Assembly: GCA_902612325.1 (NCBI GenBank)
Contig: CACMDB010000003.1
Span: 1 to 64,000 of the forward strand
From: an uncultured Pelagibacteraceae bacterium
GTDB taxonomy: Bacteria; Pseudomonadota; Alphaproteobacteria; Pelagibacterales; Pelagibacteraceae
Reading direction: 5' to 3'
Length of the DNA: 64,000 nt
How positions within the stretch are numbered: position 1 is the first letter of the stretch; each line of letters starts with the position of its first letter. Shown piece by piece: positions 7,895-16,892 of this stretch. The notes below the pieces were generated by a model. The model did not search any database, was not told the DNA's origin, and saw only the letters and a list, made by a program, of their open reading frames with translations. The position numbers and the translations under genes were made by a program.

Positions 7895-8805
7895 TTGAAA
7901 AAATTGACGGATTTGAAATTTATGAAAATAAGCAATCTCAAAGAATAATTAACATAGATATAGGAGATGAAATTTTAAATAAACTTATCTTTCCTTTTAA
8001 TAAATTTGATATTACTGCATTAGAATATAAACCCTTTACCAGATTTACTATCGCAAAAAGTTTAGATGATTTAAGTAATAATAAATTATCTAAATTTATT
8101 AATAAAATTATTAGAGATCGAAATACAGGTTGTTTTATTATTAAACCTAAAAATTTAATTTCTAAAATTGATGATAGTTTTTTAGTAAAGCTTTCAACTG
8201 CTGTTGCGCATCTTATTGGGAACCCTAATCATGATGCAATGGCTGGTAAATACTATGCAAGATTTCATGTTAAGCATGAGGATAAAAGTGACTCTTATTT
8301 AAGAAAGGCTTATAAAAATATGGATCTACATACTGATGGAACCTATGTAAAAGAAAAAACTGATTGGTTGTTAATGTCAAAAATAGAGGAAAAAAATGTT
8401 GAGGGTGGAGAAACTGCCATGCTTCATCTAGATGACTGGGAACATTGTGATGAATTATTTAATGATCCTGTTGGAAAAGAAGATTTTCTTTGGGGCTCTC
8501 CTAAAAGTAAAAATATTGATTATAAAGTTGAACATCCAGTATTTTCATCTGATAAAGATGGAAGAGCTCAAATTTCGTATATTGATCAATTTCCTGAACC
8601 TAAAAATATGAAACAAGGTACTTTTTTACAAAAATTATCTGATAGTTTAGAGGAAAGTAATAAGAAGATCATAACTAAACTTCCAGTGGGATCATCTGTA
8701 GTAGCAAATAATTATTTTTGGCTTCATGGCAGAAAAGCCTTTAAAGAACATAAAGATTTAAGTAGAGAGTTGTTGCGAATTAGAGGTTCTTTTTTTATTA
8801 ATTAA
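7891..8805 (+). CDS. glaH: Glutarate 2-hydroxylase, CsiD/GlaH type Fe(II)/2-oxoglutarate dioxygenase
   Basis: A 304-residue dioxygenase close in sequence pattern to E. coli CsiD (GlaH), which hydroxylates glutarate to L-2-hydroxyglutarate in lysine breakdown. The iron ligands are visible as H147-x-D149 in LHTDGTYV and H279 in FWLHGR; the 2-oxoglutarate-binding Arg is in ELLRIRG (298). The block GGETAMLHLDDWEH and YIDQFPEPKN are family hallmarks. In E. coli the next gene is the 2-hydroxyglutarate oxidase lhgO; no such gene is adjacent here. It overlaps azlD by four bases, so it is part of the Liv1-azl operon. Confidence 0.88.
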   Translation: MIEKIDGFEIYENKQSQRIINIDIGDEILNKLIFPFNKFDITALEYKPFTRFTIAKSLDDLSNNKLSKFINKIIRDRNTGCFIIKPKNLISKIDDSFLVKLSTAVAHLIGNPNHDAMAGKYYARFHVKHEDKSDSYLRKAYKNMDLHTDGTYVKEKTDWLLMSKIEEKNVEGGETAMLHLDDWEHCDELFNDPVGKEDFLWGSPKSKNIDYKVEHPVFSSDKDGRAQISYIDQFPEPKNMKQGTFLQKLSDSLEESNKKIITKLPVGSSVVANNYFWLHGRKAFKEHKDLSRELLRIRGSFFIN

Positions 8806-8831
8806 TATAAATTAATCACTATAAGATATTT

Positions 8832-9599
8832 ATGAAATTAGGTTTTATAGGAACTGGAAAAATAACTTCATCAGTTATATCTGGAATATGTTCATCAAAA
8901 ATTAATTATAAAAAGATATTTATTTCATCACGAAATAGTCTTATTGCAAAAGGATTAAAAAAAAAGTTTAAAAAAATATTTATTGAAAAGGATAATCAAA
9001 AAATTGTTGATAATTGTGATTGGATTTTTTTGGCAGTCACACCAACTGTTGGTGAAAAAATTATTAAAAATTTAAAATTTAGATCTAGTCAAACAATAAT
9101 AAGTTTTATCTCAACTATAAATCTTTCAGAACTTCGAAAAATGATAAAAGTAAAAGCTGACTTAGTAAGGGCCATTCCACTTCCACCAATTTCTCTTAAA
9201 AAAGGACCAGTACCTATCTGCCCACCAAATAGAAAGGTTAAAAATTTTTTTAATAAAATTGGATCTACTATTGAAATTAAAAATGAAAAATTATCAATTA
9301 ATTTCTGGTCAACGTCAGGGATGATGGCATCTTATTATGAAATATTAAATGTGATGAGTACTTGGTTGATAAAAAAAGGTATTAAAAGATCTGATGCACA
9401 GAAATATATAACAACTTTATTTTTAGCCTTATCTGAAGATGCAGTTGTAAATTCAAAAAAAGATTTAAGACATTTAGTCAAAGAGTCTCAAACTCCGAAA
9501 GGTTTAAACGAACAAGGTTTAAGAGAAATGAGTAAAAGAGGGGCTTATAAATCTGTAGTAAATGCACTAAATAAAATTTACAAAAGACTTAACAAATAA
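8832..9599 (+). CDS. ProC-like NAD(P)-dependent reductase (pyrroline-5-carboxylate reductase family)
   Basis: A 255-residue protein with an N-terminal Rossmann nucleotide site (GFIGTGKITSSVISG, residues 4-18), a beta strand-rich middle with VRAIPLPPISLKKGPVPI, and the ProC-type C-terminal dimer helices (STSGMMASYYEILNVM, SQTPKGLNEQGLREM). Pyrroline-5-carboxylate reductase makes proline, but this member is divergent and sits among catabolic and transport genes, so it may act on another cyclic imine. It is followed directly by the second Liv ATPase genes. Confidence 0.75.
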   Translation: MKLGFIGTGKITSSVISGICSSKINYKKIFISSRNSLIAKGLKKKFKKIFIEKDNQKIVDNCDWIFLAVTPTVGEKIIKNLKFRSSQTIISFISTINLSELRKMIKVKADLVRAIPLPPISLKKGPVPICPPNRKVKNFFNKIGSTIEIKNEKLSINFWSTSGMMASYYEILNVMSTWLIKKGIKRSDAQKYITTLFLALSEDAVVNSKKDLRHLVKESQTPKGLNEQGLREMSKRGAYKSVVNALNKIYKRLNK

Positions 9600-9602
9600 T
9601 TG

Positions 9603-10388
9603 ATGTCAGAAAATATTTTAGAAATAAACAATCTATCAAAATATTTTGGTGGATTAGCAGCGGTATCAGATTGTTCACTCAAAGTTAAGAAGGGAACTAT
9701 AACTGGAATAATTGGTCCAAATGGATCGGGAAAAACTACTTTATTTAATTTGATTGCTGGAAATCTAAAATGTTCAGCTGGTAGTGTCATGTTTAACAAC
9801 GAAAATATAACTGATGTACCGGCATATGAATTATTTTCAAAAGGTTTACTTAGAACCTTTCAAATTGCACATGAATTTACAAATCTATCAGTTTTAGAAA
9901 ATTTAATGATGGTTCCTGGTAATCAGTCAGGTGAACAATTGATAAATGCTATATTTAAACCTTCATTAATCATGAAAGAAGAAAATATTATTAAGCAAAA
10001 AGCCATTGAAGTTACAGAGTTTTTAAATTTAGGGCATTTAAGAAATGAGCTAGCAGGAAATTTATCTGGTGGTCAAAAAAAATTATTGGAGCTTGGTCGA
10101 ACAATGATGGTAGATGCAAAGTTAGTTCTATTAGATGAAGTGGGTGCAGGTGTGAATAGAACACTACTGAAAGACCTTGGTACAGCGATTGAAAAACTAA
10201 ATAAAGAAAAGGGATATACATTTTGTATGATTGAACATGACATGGATTTCATAGGAAGACTATGTGATCCTGTGATTGTGATGGCTGAAGGATCAGTATT
10301 ATTCGAAGGTTCAGTGGAAGATGCGAAAAAAGACGAAAAAGTAATTGAAAGTTATTTAGGCAGGGGATCAAAAATTAAGGATAATTGA
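9603..10388 (+). CDS. livG: Liv-type ABC transporter ATP-binding protein (LivG, second system)
   Basis: A 261-residue ABC ATPase with Walker A GPNGSGKT (about 38-45), signature LSGGQKK, Walker B LVLLDEVGAGV and LivG-like C-terminus VIESYLGRG. The Walker B region reads DEVGAG instead of DEPTAG. The start is taken at ATG 9603, three bases after the ProC-like stop, rather than the TTG at 9600. It is the first gene of a livGFHM set. Confidence 0.9.
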   Translation: MSENILEINNLSKYFGGLAAVSDCSLKVKKGTITGIIGPNGSGKTTLFNLIAGNLKCSAGSVMFNNENITDVPAYELFSKGLLRTFQIAHEFTNLSVLENLMMVPGNQSGEQLINAIFKPSLIMKEENIIKQKAIEVTEFLNLGHLRNELAGNLSGGQKKLLELGRTMMVDAKLVLLDEVGAGVNRTLLKDLGTAIEKLNKEKGYTFCMIEHDMDFIGRLCDPVIVMAEGSVLFEGSVEDAKKDEKVIESYLGRGSKIKDN

Positions 10389-10390
10389 TA

Positions 10391-11098
10391 ATGGCATTTT
10401 TTGAGGGAAATAAGATGACTGGTGGATATGGAAATGGTCCAGACATTATTAATTCGTGTTCAGTGAATGTCGACAAAGGAGAAATTGTTTCAATCTTAGG
10501 TCCTAATGGTGCGGGAAAATCGACTGCAATGAAAGCAATGTTAGGTTTATTAAATTTAAAATCTGGCTCAGTAATAATTGATGGTAAAGATATTACACAA
10601 TTGTCTCCACAAGATAGAGTTAAGTCAGGAATTTCATTCGTTCCTCAAACAAAAAATGTTTTTGCAGGAATGACTGTTGAGGAAAATTTAGAAATGGGAG
10701 CCTTCTTAATTGATGAGAGTTATAATTCAGTAATCAATGAGATCTATGAGTTGTTTCCAATATTAAGTGAAAAAAGAAATCAATTAGTTGGTGAATTATC
10801 AGGAGGGCAAAGACAACAAGTTGCACTTGGAAGGGCACTTATGATTAAGCCATCAGTTTTAATGTTAGATGAACCAACTGCAGGAGTTTCACCAATTGTA
10901 ATGGATGAATTGTTTGATCACATTGTAAAAGTTAAACGTACAAATGTTGCAATACTTATGGTGGAACAAAATGCCAAACAAGCACTAAGTATTTCAGACA
11001 GAGGTTATGTGTTAGTCACAGGAGAAAATCGTTATTCAGGATCAGGAAAAGAATTATTAAATGATCCAAGAGTAAGGAGTTCATTTTTAGGCGGTTGA
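10391..11098 (+). CDS. livF: Liv-type ABC transporter ATP-binding protein (LivF, second system)
   Basis: A 235-residue ABC ATPase with Walker A GPNGAGKS, Q-loop SFVPQTKNVF, signature LSGGQRQQVALGRAL, Walker B LMLDEPTAGVSP and the ending VRSSFLGG. I use the ATG at 10391 (MAFFEGNK). It forms the nucleotide-binding heterodimer with the preceding LivG, feeding the permeases at 11100 and 12107. Confidence 0.9.
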   Translation: MAFFEGNKMTGGYGNGPDIINSCSVNVDKGEIVSILGPNGAGKSTAMKAMLGLLNLKSGSVIIDGKDITQLSPQDRVKSGISFVPQTKNVFAGMTVEENLEMGAFLIDESYNSVINEIYELFPILSEKRNQLVGELSGGQRQQVALGRALMIKPSVLMLDEPTAGVSPIVMDELFDHIVKVKRTNVAILMVEQNAKQALSISDRGYVLVTGENRYSGSGKELLNDPRVRSSFLGG

Positions 11099-11099
11099 T

Positions 11100-12110
11100 A
11101 TGGATTATATAAACGCGATTGTACTTTTATTAAATTATATTTTTGTACCAGCATTAGCCTATGGATCTCAATTAGCTTTGGGTGCAATTTTTGTAACATT
11201 GATATATGGGATCTTAAGGTTCGCAAACTTTGCTACAGGAGATATGATGTCTTTTGGAACCATGGTTACAATTTTGTTTACATGGTATTTTCAATCTTTA
11301 GGAATAAGCTTAGGCATTTTACCAACTGCTCTCATCGCAATTCCTTTTGCTATTATATTTATGGTTGGTTATATGCTTTTGATAGATAAATTTGTTTTTA
11401 AATATTACAGAGTTAGTAAAAGCCCCCCTGTTCAATTAGCAATGGTGAGTATTGGAGTAATGTTCGTTACCCAAGCCGTTGTTCGAATAATCATTGGTCC
11501 CTCTGATAGAAGATTTTTTGATGGTGAAAAATTTTTAATTAAAGCTGGTGAGTTTAAAGAAATGACTGGTCTTAATGAAGGCCTTGCAATCAAATCAACC
11601 CAAGTAATTACAATAGTTGTAACATTAATTTTAGTTTCAGCTCTTTTTTGGTTTTTAAATAAAACAAAAACAGGAAAAAGTATGAGAGCTTATTCTGATA
11701 ATGAAGATCTTGCATTGTTGTCTGGAATAGATCCAAAAAAGATTGTTATGATTACATGGATAATAGCGGGAGTTTTAGCTACAATTGGTGGAGCATTATA
11801 TGGTTTAGATAAAAGTTTTAAACCATTTACTTATTTCAATAATATGCTTCCAATTTTTGCTGCAGCTATTGTTGGGGGTATAGGAAATCCTTTTGGTGCA
11901 TTTTTGGGTGGATATGTAATTGCGTTTTCTGAAATTCTTTTAACTTATGCGTATAAAAAATTTTTCATGTATCTATTACCAGAAAGTTTAGAGCCAAATA
12001 CTTTAGTACAATTACTATCAACAGATTATAAATTTGCAGTATCATTTTCAATTCTAGTCATTGTGCTGCTTTACCGACCATCTGGAATTTTCAAAGGAAA
12101 AATATTATGA
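11100..12110 (+). CDS. livH: Liv-type ABC transporter permease (LivH, second system)
   Basis: A 336-residue membrane protein with the LivH pattern GAIFVTLIYGILRFANFATGDMM near residue 30-50, the coupling loop GKSMRAYSDNEDLALLSGIDPKK and the C-terminal LLYRPSGIFKGK. It is about 40 residues longer than the LivH of the first system. It overlaps the following livM by four bases (ATGA). Confidence 0.9.
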   Translation: MDYINAIVLLLNYIFVPALAYGSQLALGAIFVTLIYGILRFANFATGDMMSFGTMVTILFTWYFQSLGISLGILPTALIAIPFAIIFMVGYMLLIDKFVFKYYRVSKSPPVQLAMVSIGVMFVTQAVVRIIIGPSDRRFFDGEKFLIKAGEFKEMTGLNEGLAIKSTQVITIVVTLILVSALFWFLNKTKTGKSMRAYSDNEDLALLSGIDPKKIVMITWIIAGVLATIGGALYGLDKSFKPFTYFNNMLPIFAAAIVGGIGNPFGAFLGGYVIAFSEILLTYAYKKFFMYLLPESLEPNTLVQLLSTDYKFAVSFSILVIVLLYRPSGIFKGKIL

Positions 12111-13477
12111 AAAAAAATTTAAATGTAATTGCAGCTTATACAATAATGATGGGATTAATTATTCTCGTTGGAATTTTTCAATCTTGGAATATTGCTTTAT
12201 CAATTTTTAATCTTTGTTTGATTTCAGCTGTCATGACAATGGGTGCTAATATTCAATGGGGTTATGCTGGTCTTATTAACTTTGGCATAATGGGCTATAC
12301 TGCTCTAGGTGGTTTAGCAGCAGTTTTAATCTCAGTTGATCCAGTTCAAGAAGCATGGAGCGCAGGCGGATCTAATATTTTATTAAGTCTTTTACTAATA
12401 ATAGGGATGGTATTGGCTGTTAGATACGTATTAAAAAAATATGAAAAATCAAAAGTTAGAAACTATATTATTGCAACTATTATAATTGCAGGAATAATAA
12501 TCATTAGATTTGTATCTGAACCTGGGATTGAGGCTATAGAGGAAGTAGATCCTGCTAAAACAGGATTTCTTGGTGGATTTGGTCTGCCGATTATTTTTTC
12601 TTGGATCGTTGGCGCTCTGTTTGCAGGTGGGTTAGCATTTGTAATTGGTAAAGTTGCTTTAGGTTTAAGGGCAGATTATTTGGCGATAGCCACTTTATTA
12701 ATATCAGAAATCGTTATAGCAATAATTAAACACGAAGATTGGCTCACCAGAGGTGTTAAAAATGTTATTGGATTGAAGCGCCCTGCACCTTATGAGGTTA
12801 ATTTACAGCAAACAGATTGGTTTATAAATTTAGTTGAAAAATTTAACCTAAGTAAATTGAATTTAATAACAGATTTAACCGAGAGACAAGCTGCTTTAAA
12901 TCAATTTGTCATTGAAGGATCATCAATTTTTGTAAAACTTTGTTATTCAGGTTTGTTTTTGATTGTTGTTATCACTCTATTAATTCTAACTCAAAAAGCT
13001 CTTTATTCTCCGTGGGGTAGAATGATGAGAGCAATAAGAGATAATGAAGAAGCAGCGAATGCAATGGGTAAAAATGTGGTGAAACAACATTTACTAATTT
13101 TTGTTTTAGGTTCTGCTATAGTGGGAATTGCTGGTGCTATGTTAGTAACCCAAGATGGATTATTTACACCAGGTAGCTACAGACCTATGCGATATACTTT
13201 TTTAATTTGGGTGATGGTCATTGTAGGTGGCAGCGGTAATAATTTTGGTGCAATTCTAGGAGGCTTTGTGGTTTGGTTTTTATGGATTGAGTCAGCGCCC
13301 ATTGGGTTATATTTAGTTAATTTAACAACAGCTGGTTTAGCTGACACTCACTTTTTAAAAGTTCATTTAATTGAAAGTGTCCCATATTTTAGATTTTTGA
13401 TGATGGGAATAGGCCTGTTATTGATAATGAGATATAGACCAAAAGGTATACTTCCAGAAAAAATAGAAATAAAATAA
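12107..13477 (+). CDS. livM: Liv-type ABC transporter permease (LivM, second system)
   Basis: A 456-residue permease with GYAGLINFGIMGYTALGGLAAV, GLRADYLAIATLLISEIV, the coupling loop GRMMRAIRDNEEAANAMGKNV and the end RYRPKGILPEK. It is about 100 residues longer than the first system's LivM because of extra segments around residues 100-150 and 215-265. It is the last large gene of the operon; a micro-ORF and a bidirectional terminator follow. Confidence 0.9.
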   Translation: MKKNLNVIAAYTIMMGLIILVGIFQSWNIALSIFNLCLISAVMTMGANIQWGYAGLINFGIMGYTALGGLAAVLISVDPVQEAWSAGGSNILLSLLLIIGMVLAVRYVLKKYEKSKVRNYIIATIIIAGIIIIRFVSEPGIEAIEEVDPAKTGFLGGFGLPIIFSWIVGALFAGGLAFVIGKVALGLRADYLAIATLLISEIVIAIIKHEDWLTRGVKNVIGLKRPAPYEVNLQQTDWFINLVEKFNLSKLNLITDLTERQAALNQFVIEGSSIFVKLCYSGLFLIVVITLLILTQKALYSPWGRMMRAIRDNEEAANAMGKNVVKQHLLIFVLGSAIVGIAGAMLVTQDGLFTPGSYRPMRYTFLIWVMVIVGGSGNNFGAILGGFVVWFLWIESAPIGLYLVNLTTAGLADTHFLKVHLIESVPYFRFLMMGIGLLLIMRYRPKGILPEKIEIK

Positions 13478-13482
13478 GAAAG

Positions 13483-13554
13483 ATGAAATATATAATTTTA
13501 GGTGCAGCTTTTGCTTGGGCTTTATATATGGCTGATAAATATTTATTTTTTTAA
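13483..13554 (+). CDS. 23-residue hydrophobic micro-protein (putative small membrane protein)
   Basis: ATG at 13483 to TAA at 13552-13554 encodes MKYIILGAAFAWALYMADKY plus LFF, a single probable transmembrane helix. It starts six bases after the livM stop with AAGAAAG as a possible ribosome-binding site, and ends three bases before the terminator stem. Position and hydrophobicity suggest a real small membrane protein, perhaps tied to the transporter, but no family is recognised. Confidence 0.5.
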   Translation: MKYIILGAAFAWALYMADKYLFF

Positions 13555-13556
13555 AA

Positions 13557-13588
13557 AAAACCCCTAACATAAAAATGTCAGGGGTTTT
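13557..13588. terminator. Bidirectional terminator between livM operon and convergent binding-protein gene
   Basis: AAAACCCCTAACAT (13557-13570) pairs with ATGTCAGGGGTTTT (13575-13588) with one mismatch around an AAAA loop. The A-tract on one side and T-tract on the other allow termination on both strands, matching the convergent gene arrangement. Confidence 0.88.
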
Positions 13589-13602
13589 AATTTTAAGATA
13601 AA

Positions 13603-14784
13603 TTATCTTTGTTTTTTAGTTTTGAATTTTCCGCCTTTAACTTCTTGTTCTAGGAAAGAACCTTCAGCTTCACCGACGCTAGTAAAAGTAACACCTGTTG
13701 CACCTTCGTAGTCAACTTTTTTACCTTTAGCTAATAAATCTAAACCTTTTTTAAGTTCACCTGGATAAATTTTTGTTCCAGGGCCATTAGCAACATCCAT
13801 TACATTTTTTGCAATTGACGCTCTGTCAGCTGAATTACCTGCTTGCATTGCTAAAACAATTAAAGCAGCTGCATCATATGACTCACCAGTGTATGGACCG
13901 GAACTATCAATACCAGCAGCTTTTGCTACACCAGCAAAAACACCAGCACCTTTTCCAGTTGATCCGGGCATTGAACCAAAAGATTTTCTTAAATCTTTTC
14001 CAAATGCATCAACTAATGATTGACCGATCATACCATCTGACAGAATAAATCTATCAAATGCACCAGAGTCTAAAGAAGCTTGAATAATACCTTTTCCACC
14101 TTGGTCAAGATATCCAATAACAGCTACTGCATCACCACCTGCTGAAGCTAGTGTTGCAACCTCAGAAGAATAATCTGCTTTTCCATCTTCATGAGCATTT
14201 ACTGTAGTTACTTTTATTCCGTGAGCTTCTACTGCTGCTTTATAAACATCAGCTAAACCTTTACCATAATCGTTGTTTGTATAAGTAATAGCTACGCTTT
14301 TTACTTTTCTATCCTTAGTAATATCTGCAAGAATTTGTCCACCTCTAGCATCTGATGGAGCAGTTCTAAAGAAATACCCTTTATCATCTAAAGTTGTTAA
14401 TCCTGGAGATGTTGCAGAAGGTGAAATCATTACTACACCATTTGGTACAGCAACATTTGATGCAATAGCACCTGTTACACCTGAACAATCAGCACCCATG
14501 ATTGCAGCTACACCTTGTGCAATAACACCCTCAGCAGCCGCTGTTGCCGCTGCTGAATCAACACAAGTTGAGTCTGCTCTTACTACTGAAATTTTTTCTC
14601 CACCTAATAGTGAACCTGAGTCAGATGCTTCTTTAAAAGCAAGCTCTGCAGATGCAGCCATAGCAGGTGTAAGAGATTCTATAGGACCAGTGAATCCTAA
14701 AATTATTCCCATTTTTACCTCTGCAAAAACATTTGTTGTAAAACTTGATACAAATATAAACGCAGCAATAATTAATTTTCTCAT
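13603..14784 (-). CDS. ABC transporter substrate-binding protein, Liv type (second system)
   Basis: A 393-residue Peripla_BP_6-type periplasmic protein. The signal peptide is about residues 1-21 (ending NVFA), followed by VKMGIILGFTGPIESLTP. Two cysteines (in DSTCVD and GADCSG) could form a disulfide. It faces the livGFHM operon and shares its terminator, so it is most likely that system's receptor although it is transcribed separately. AGAGGAATATA before the ATG is a good ribosome-binding site. The substrate is unknown; amino acids are likely. Confidence 0.92.
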   Translation of the reverse strand: MRKLIIAAFIFVSSFTTNVFAEVKMGIILGFTGPIESLTPAMAASAELAFKEASDSGSLLGGEKISVVRADSTCVDSAAATAAAEGVIAQGVAAIMGADCSGVTGAIASNVAVPNGVVMISPSATSPGLTTLDDKGYFFRTAPSDARGGQILADITKDRKVKSVAITYTNNDYGKGLADVYKAAVEAHGIKVTTVNAHEDGKADYSSEVATLASAGGDAVAVIGYLDQGGKGIIQASLDSGAFDRFILSDGMIGQSLVDAFGKDLRKSFGSMPGSTGKGAGVFAGVAKAAGIDSSGPYTGESYDAAALIVLAMQAGNSADRASIAKNVMDVANGPGTKIYPGELKKGLDLLAKGKKVDYEGATGVTFTSVGEAEGSFLEQEVKGGKFKTKKQR

Positions 14785-14921
14785 TATATTCCTCTATTTG
14801 TTAACAATTTATAAAGACTAAATTAAATCTTATTTAAATAGATTTTCAACCGCCAAATTATCTTATTTTATAATGTCTTTATTTAAACTAGACTAATAAA
14901 CAAAGATTTTTAAGGATTTTA
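14785..14921. promoter_or_regulatory. Divergent intergenic region between the Liv2 binding protein and eutA
   Basis: 137 AT-rich bases separate two divergent starts, so promoters for both directions must lie here. AAGGA (14913 region) lies shortly before the eutA ATG. I could not fix -10/-35 boxes or an operator with confidence. Confidence 0.5.
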
Positions 14922-15671
14922 ATGAAGTCTAATAAAATTCAACCACAATTTATCCAGAAATATAATCCCAGAATAGGATTAATTGCTTTAGCTACTGATT
15001 TTATAATTGAAAAAGATTTTATCAAAATAATTAAAGATAAAGATATAGATTTTTTCGTAAATAGAATTGAATGTTACAATCCATTATCAAAAGAAAATTT
15101 AATTAAAATGTCTGAAAAAGTTACAGATGTTACTAAAAATATTTTACCAGATGAAAATATAGATTGCGTTGTTTACGGATGTACTTCTGGAACTATAGCT
15201 GTGGGATATGATACTATAGAGAGAAAAGTTAAAGAGGCGAAACCAGAAGCAAAAATTACAACACCAAGCACTGCAGCTATTAAAGCATTAAAAAAGTTAA
15301 ATATAAAAAAACTCGCAATATTTACTCCTTATAGTAAAAAATTAAATGATGAGATTATAGATTATTTTTCAAGTCAAGGTTTTGATATTGTTGCTAATAC
15401 TTATCTAGATATCGCAGCTGACCATGATATCGGAAAAGTAGATCAAAATTTTTTATTGAAAACTTTATCGCAAATAGAAATTAAAAATGCTGATGCCTTA
15501 TTTATTTCGTGTACAGCTTTACCAGTTTTAAATATAATCGAAAGATTAGAGAAAAGATTAGGTAAACCTGTCATTACAAGTAATCAATCATTAATTTGGG
15601 ATACTTTAGAAAGTATTGGAATGAATAAAGATATTCAAGGCTTTGGAAAATTATTTAGTTTAGATCAATGA
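14922..15671 (+). CDS. eutA: EutA / maleate isomerase-type Asp/Glu racemase superfamily protein
   Basis: A 249-residue protein of the maleate cis-trans isomerase/arylmalonate decarboxylase branch of the Asp/Glu racemase superfamily. The two catalytic-type cysteines are C87 in VVYGCTSGT and C197 in FISCTALP, at the expected half-to-half spacing. In ectoine-degrading bacteria the member called EutA is encoded beside the ectoine hydrolase; here the stop overlaps the doeA start by four bases (ATGA), matching that layout. Its exact reaction in that pathway is not settled. Maleate isomerase is the alternative. Confidence 0.78.
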   Translation: MKSNKIQPQFIQKYNPRIGLIALATDFIIEKDFIKIIKDKDIDFFVNRIECYNPLSKENLIKMSEKVTDVTKNILPDENIDCVVYGCTSGTIAVGYDTIERKVKEAKPEAKITTPSTAAIKALKKLNIKKLAIFTPYSKKLNDEIIDYFSSQGFDIVANTYLDIAADHDIGKVDQNFLLKTLSQIEIKNADALFISCTALPVLNIIERLEKRLGKPVITSNQSLIWDTLESIGMNKDIQGFGKLFSLDQ

Positions 15672-16840
15672 GTCTTTTTACAAAAGAAGAATATAACAAT
15701 AGATTAAAAAAAGTTCAAAAAATGATGCAAGATAAAGGCATCGAATTATTAATTTCTCACGATACAAATAACATAAATTACTTAACAGGTTATGATGCTT
15801 GGTCTTTTTATTATGCTCAATGTGCAATAGTTCATGTCAATGCTGATGAACCCTTATGTTTTGTTAGAGATCAAGATGCCGGGGGAGCTTATCTAAAAAC
15901 ATATTTAAAGAAGGAGAATATAATCGTATATGATGAGCACTACATTCATACTTGGCCTAAGCATCCTTATGATTATTTAGTAGAGATAATTAAGAATAAA
16001 AAATGGGATAAGCTTTCTATTGGTTTAGAGATGGATGCTCATTATTTTACGGCATTCTGTTATCAGAAAATTAGAGATGGTTTACCCGATGCCAAGTTTA
16101 AAGACTCTGAAAGATTAGTTAATTGGGCTCGTTTGGTAAAATCAAATACTGAAATAAATTTTATGAAATCTGCTGCAAAAATTTCAGAGGTTGGAATGAA
16201 AAAAGCTTACGAAGTAATAAGTCCTGGGGTTAGACAATGTGATGCTGTTGGCGAAATTCAAAAAGCTTTGTTTTATGGAACCCCTGAATTTGGCGGAGAA
16301 TACGCCAGTATTGCAACATTGCTTCCTACCGGAAAAGGAACATCTGCCTCACATCTAACCGCAACACAAGATAAATTTATTGATGGTGAGGCTACAATTG
16401 TTGAACTTTCCGGAGTGTATAAGCGTTATCATGCACCGATGGCCAGAACTATTTTGCTTGGAAAACCTGATCAACTTAAAATTGATACGATGAAAAAAAC
16501 AATTGAGGCGCTTCAAGCTGGAATTGATGCAACGAAACCTGGAAATACTGTAGATCACGTTGCTCAAGCATTTTGGAAAATATTAGATAAATATGGAATA
16601 GAAAAAAAATCTAGGACTGGTTATTCGATTGGAATTGGTTATCCACCAGATTGGGGAGAACATACATTAAATATTTATAAAGGTGACATGACAATTTTGG
16701 AACCTAATATTTGTTTTCACATGATAGCGGTTATGCAATTTGGTGAATGGGGTGTTGAAGCATCAGAAGCAATAAGAGTTACAGATCAAGGAGCAGAATT
16801 ATTTTGTAATATGTCTAAAGAACTTCACGTTAAAAGCTAG
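15668..16840 (+). CDS. doeA: Ectoine hydrolase-type M24 family protein (DoeA/EutD)
   Basis: A 390-residue creatinase/prolidase-fold (M24) protein. It has an N-terminal creatinase-type domain (residues 1-150, with NNINYLTGYDAWSFYYAQC) and a C-terminal pita-bread catalytic domain. Stretches such as PGVRQCDAVGEIQKALFYGT, PEFGGEY, YKRYHAPMARTI and SIGIGYPPDWGEHT are characteristic of DoeA/EutD, which opens the ring of ectoine to acetyl-diaminobutyrate. It lacks the full five-residue metal set of true prolidases, as expected for this subfamily. It is coupled to eutA and followed by a polyamine-type importer. Confidence 0.85.
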   Translation: MSLFTKEEYNNRLKKVQKMMQDKGIELLISHDTNNINYLTGYDAWSFYYAQCAIVHVNADEPLCFVRDQDAGGAYLKTYLKKENIIVYDEHYIHTWPKHPYDYLVEIIKNKKWDKLSIGLEMDAHYFTAFCYQKIRDGLPDAKFKDSERLVNWARLVKSNTEINFMKSAAKISEVGMKKAYEVISPGVRQCDAVGEIQKALFYGTPEFGGEYASIATLLPTGKGTSASHLTATQDKFIDGEATIVELSGVYKRYHAPMARTILLGKPDQLKIDTMKKTIEALQAGIDATKPGNTVDHVAQAFWKILDKYGIEKKSRTGYSIGIGYPPDWGEHTLNIYKGDMTILEPNICFHMIAVMQFGEWGVEASEAIRVTDQGAELFCNMSKELHVKS

Positions 16841-16892
16841 TTATTAAAGGTTGAAATTTATTCTTACAAATGTTTAAAAGTTGATTAAAATT

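Noticed and set aside
14498..14821. Plus-strand frame of 107 codons opposite the Liv2 receptor
   Set aside because: It is antisense to a clear signal-peptide-bearing receptor and reflects its Ala/Gly-rich codons.
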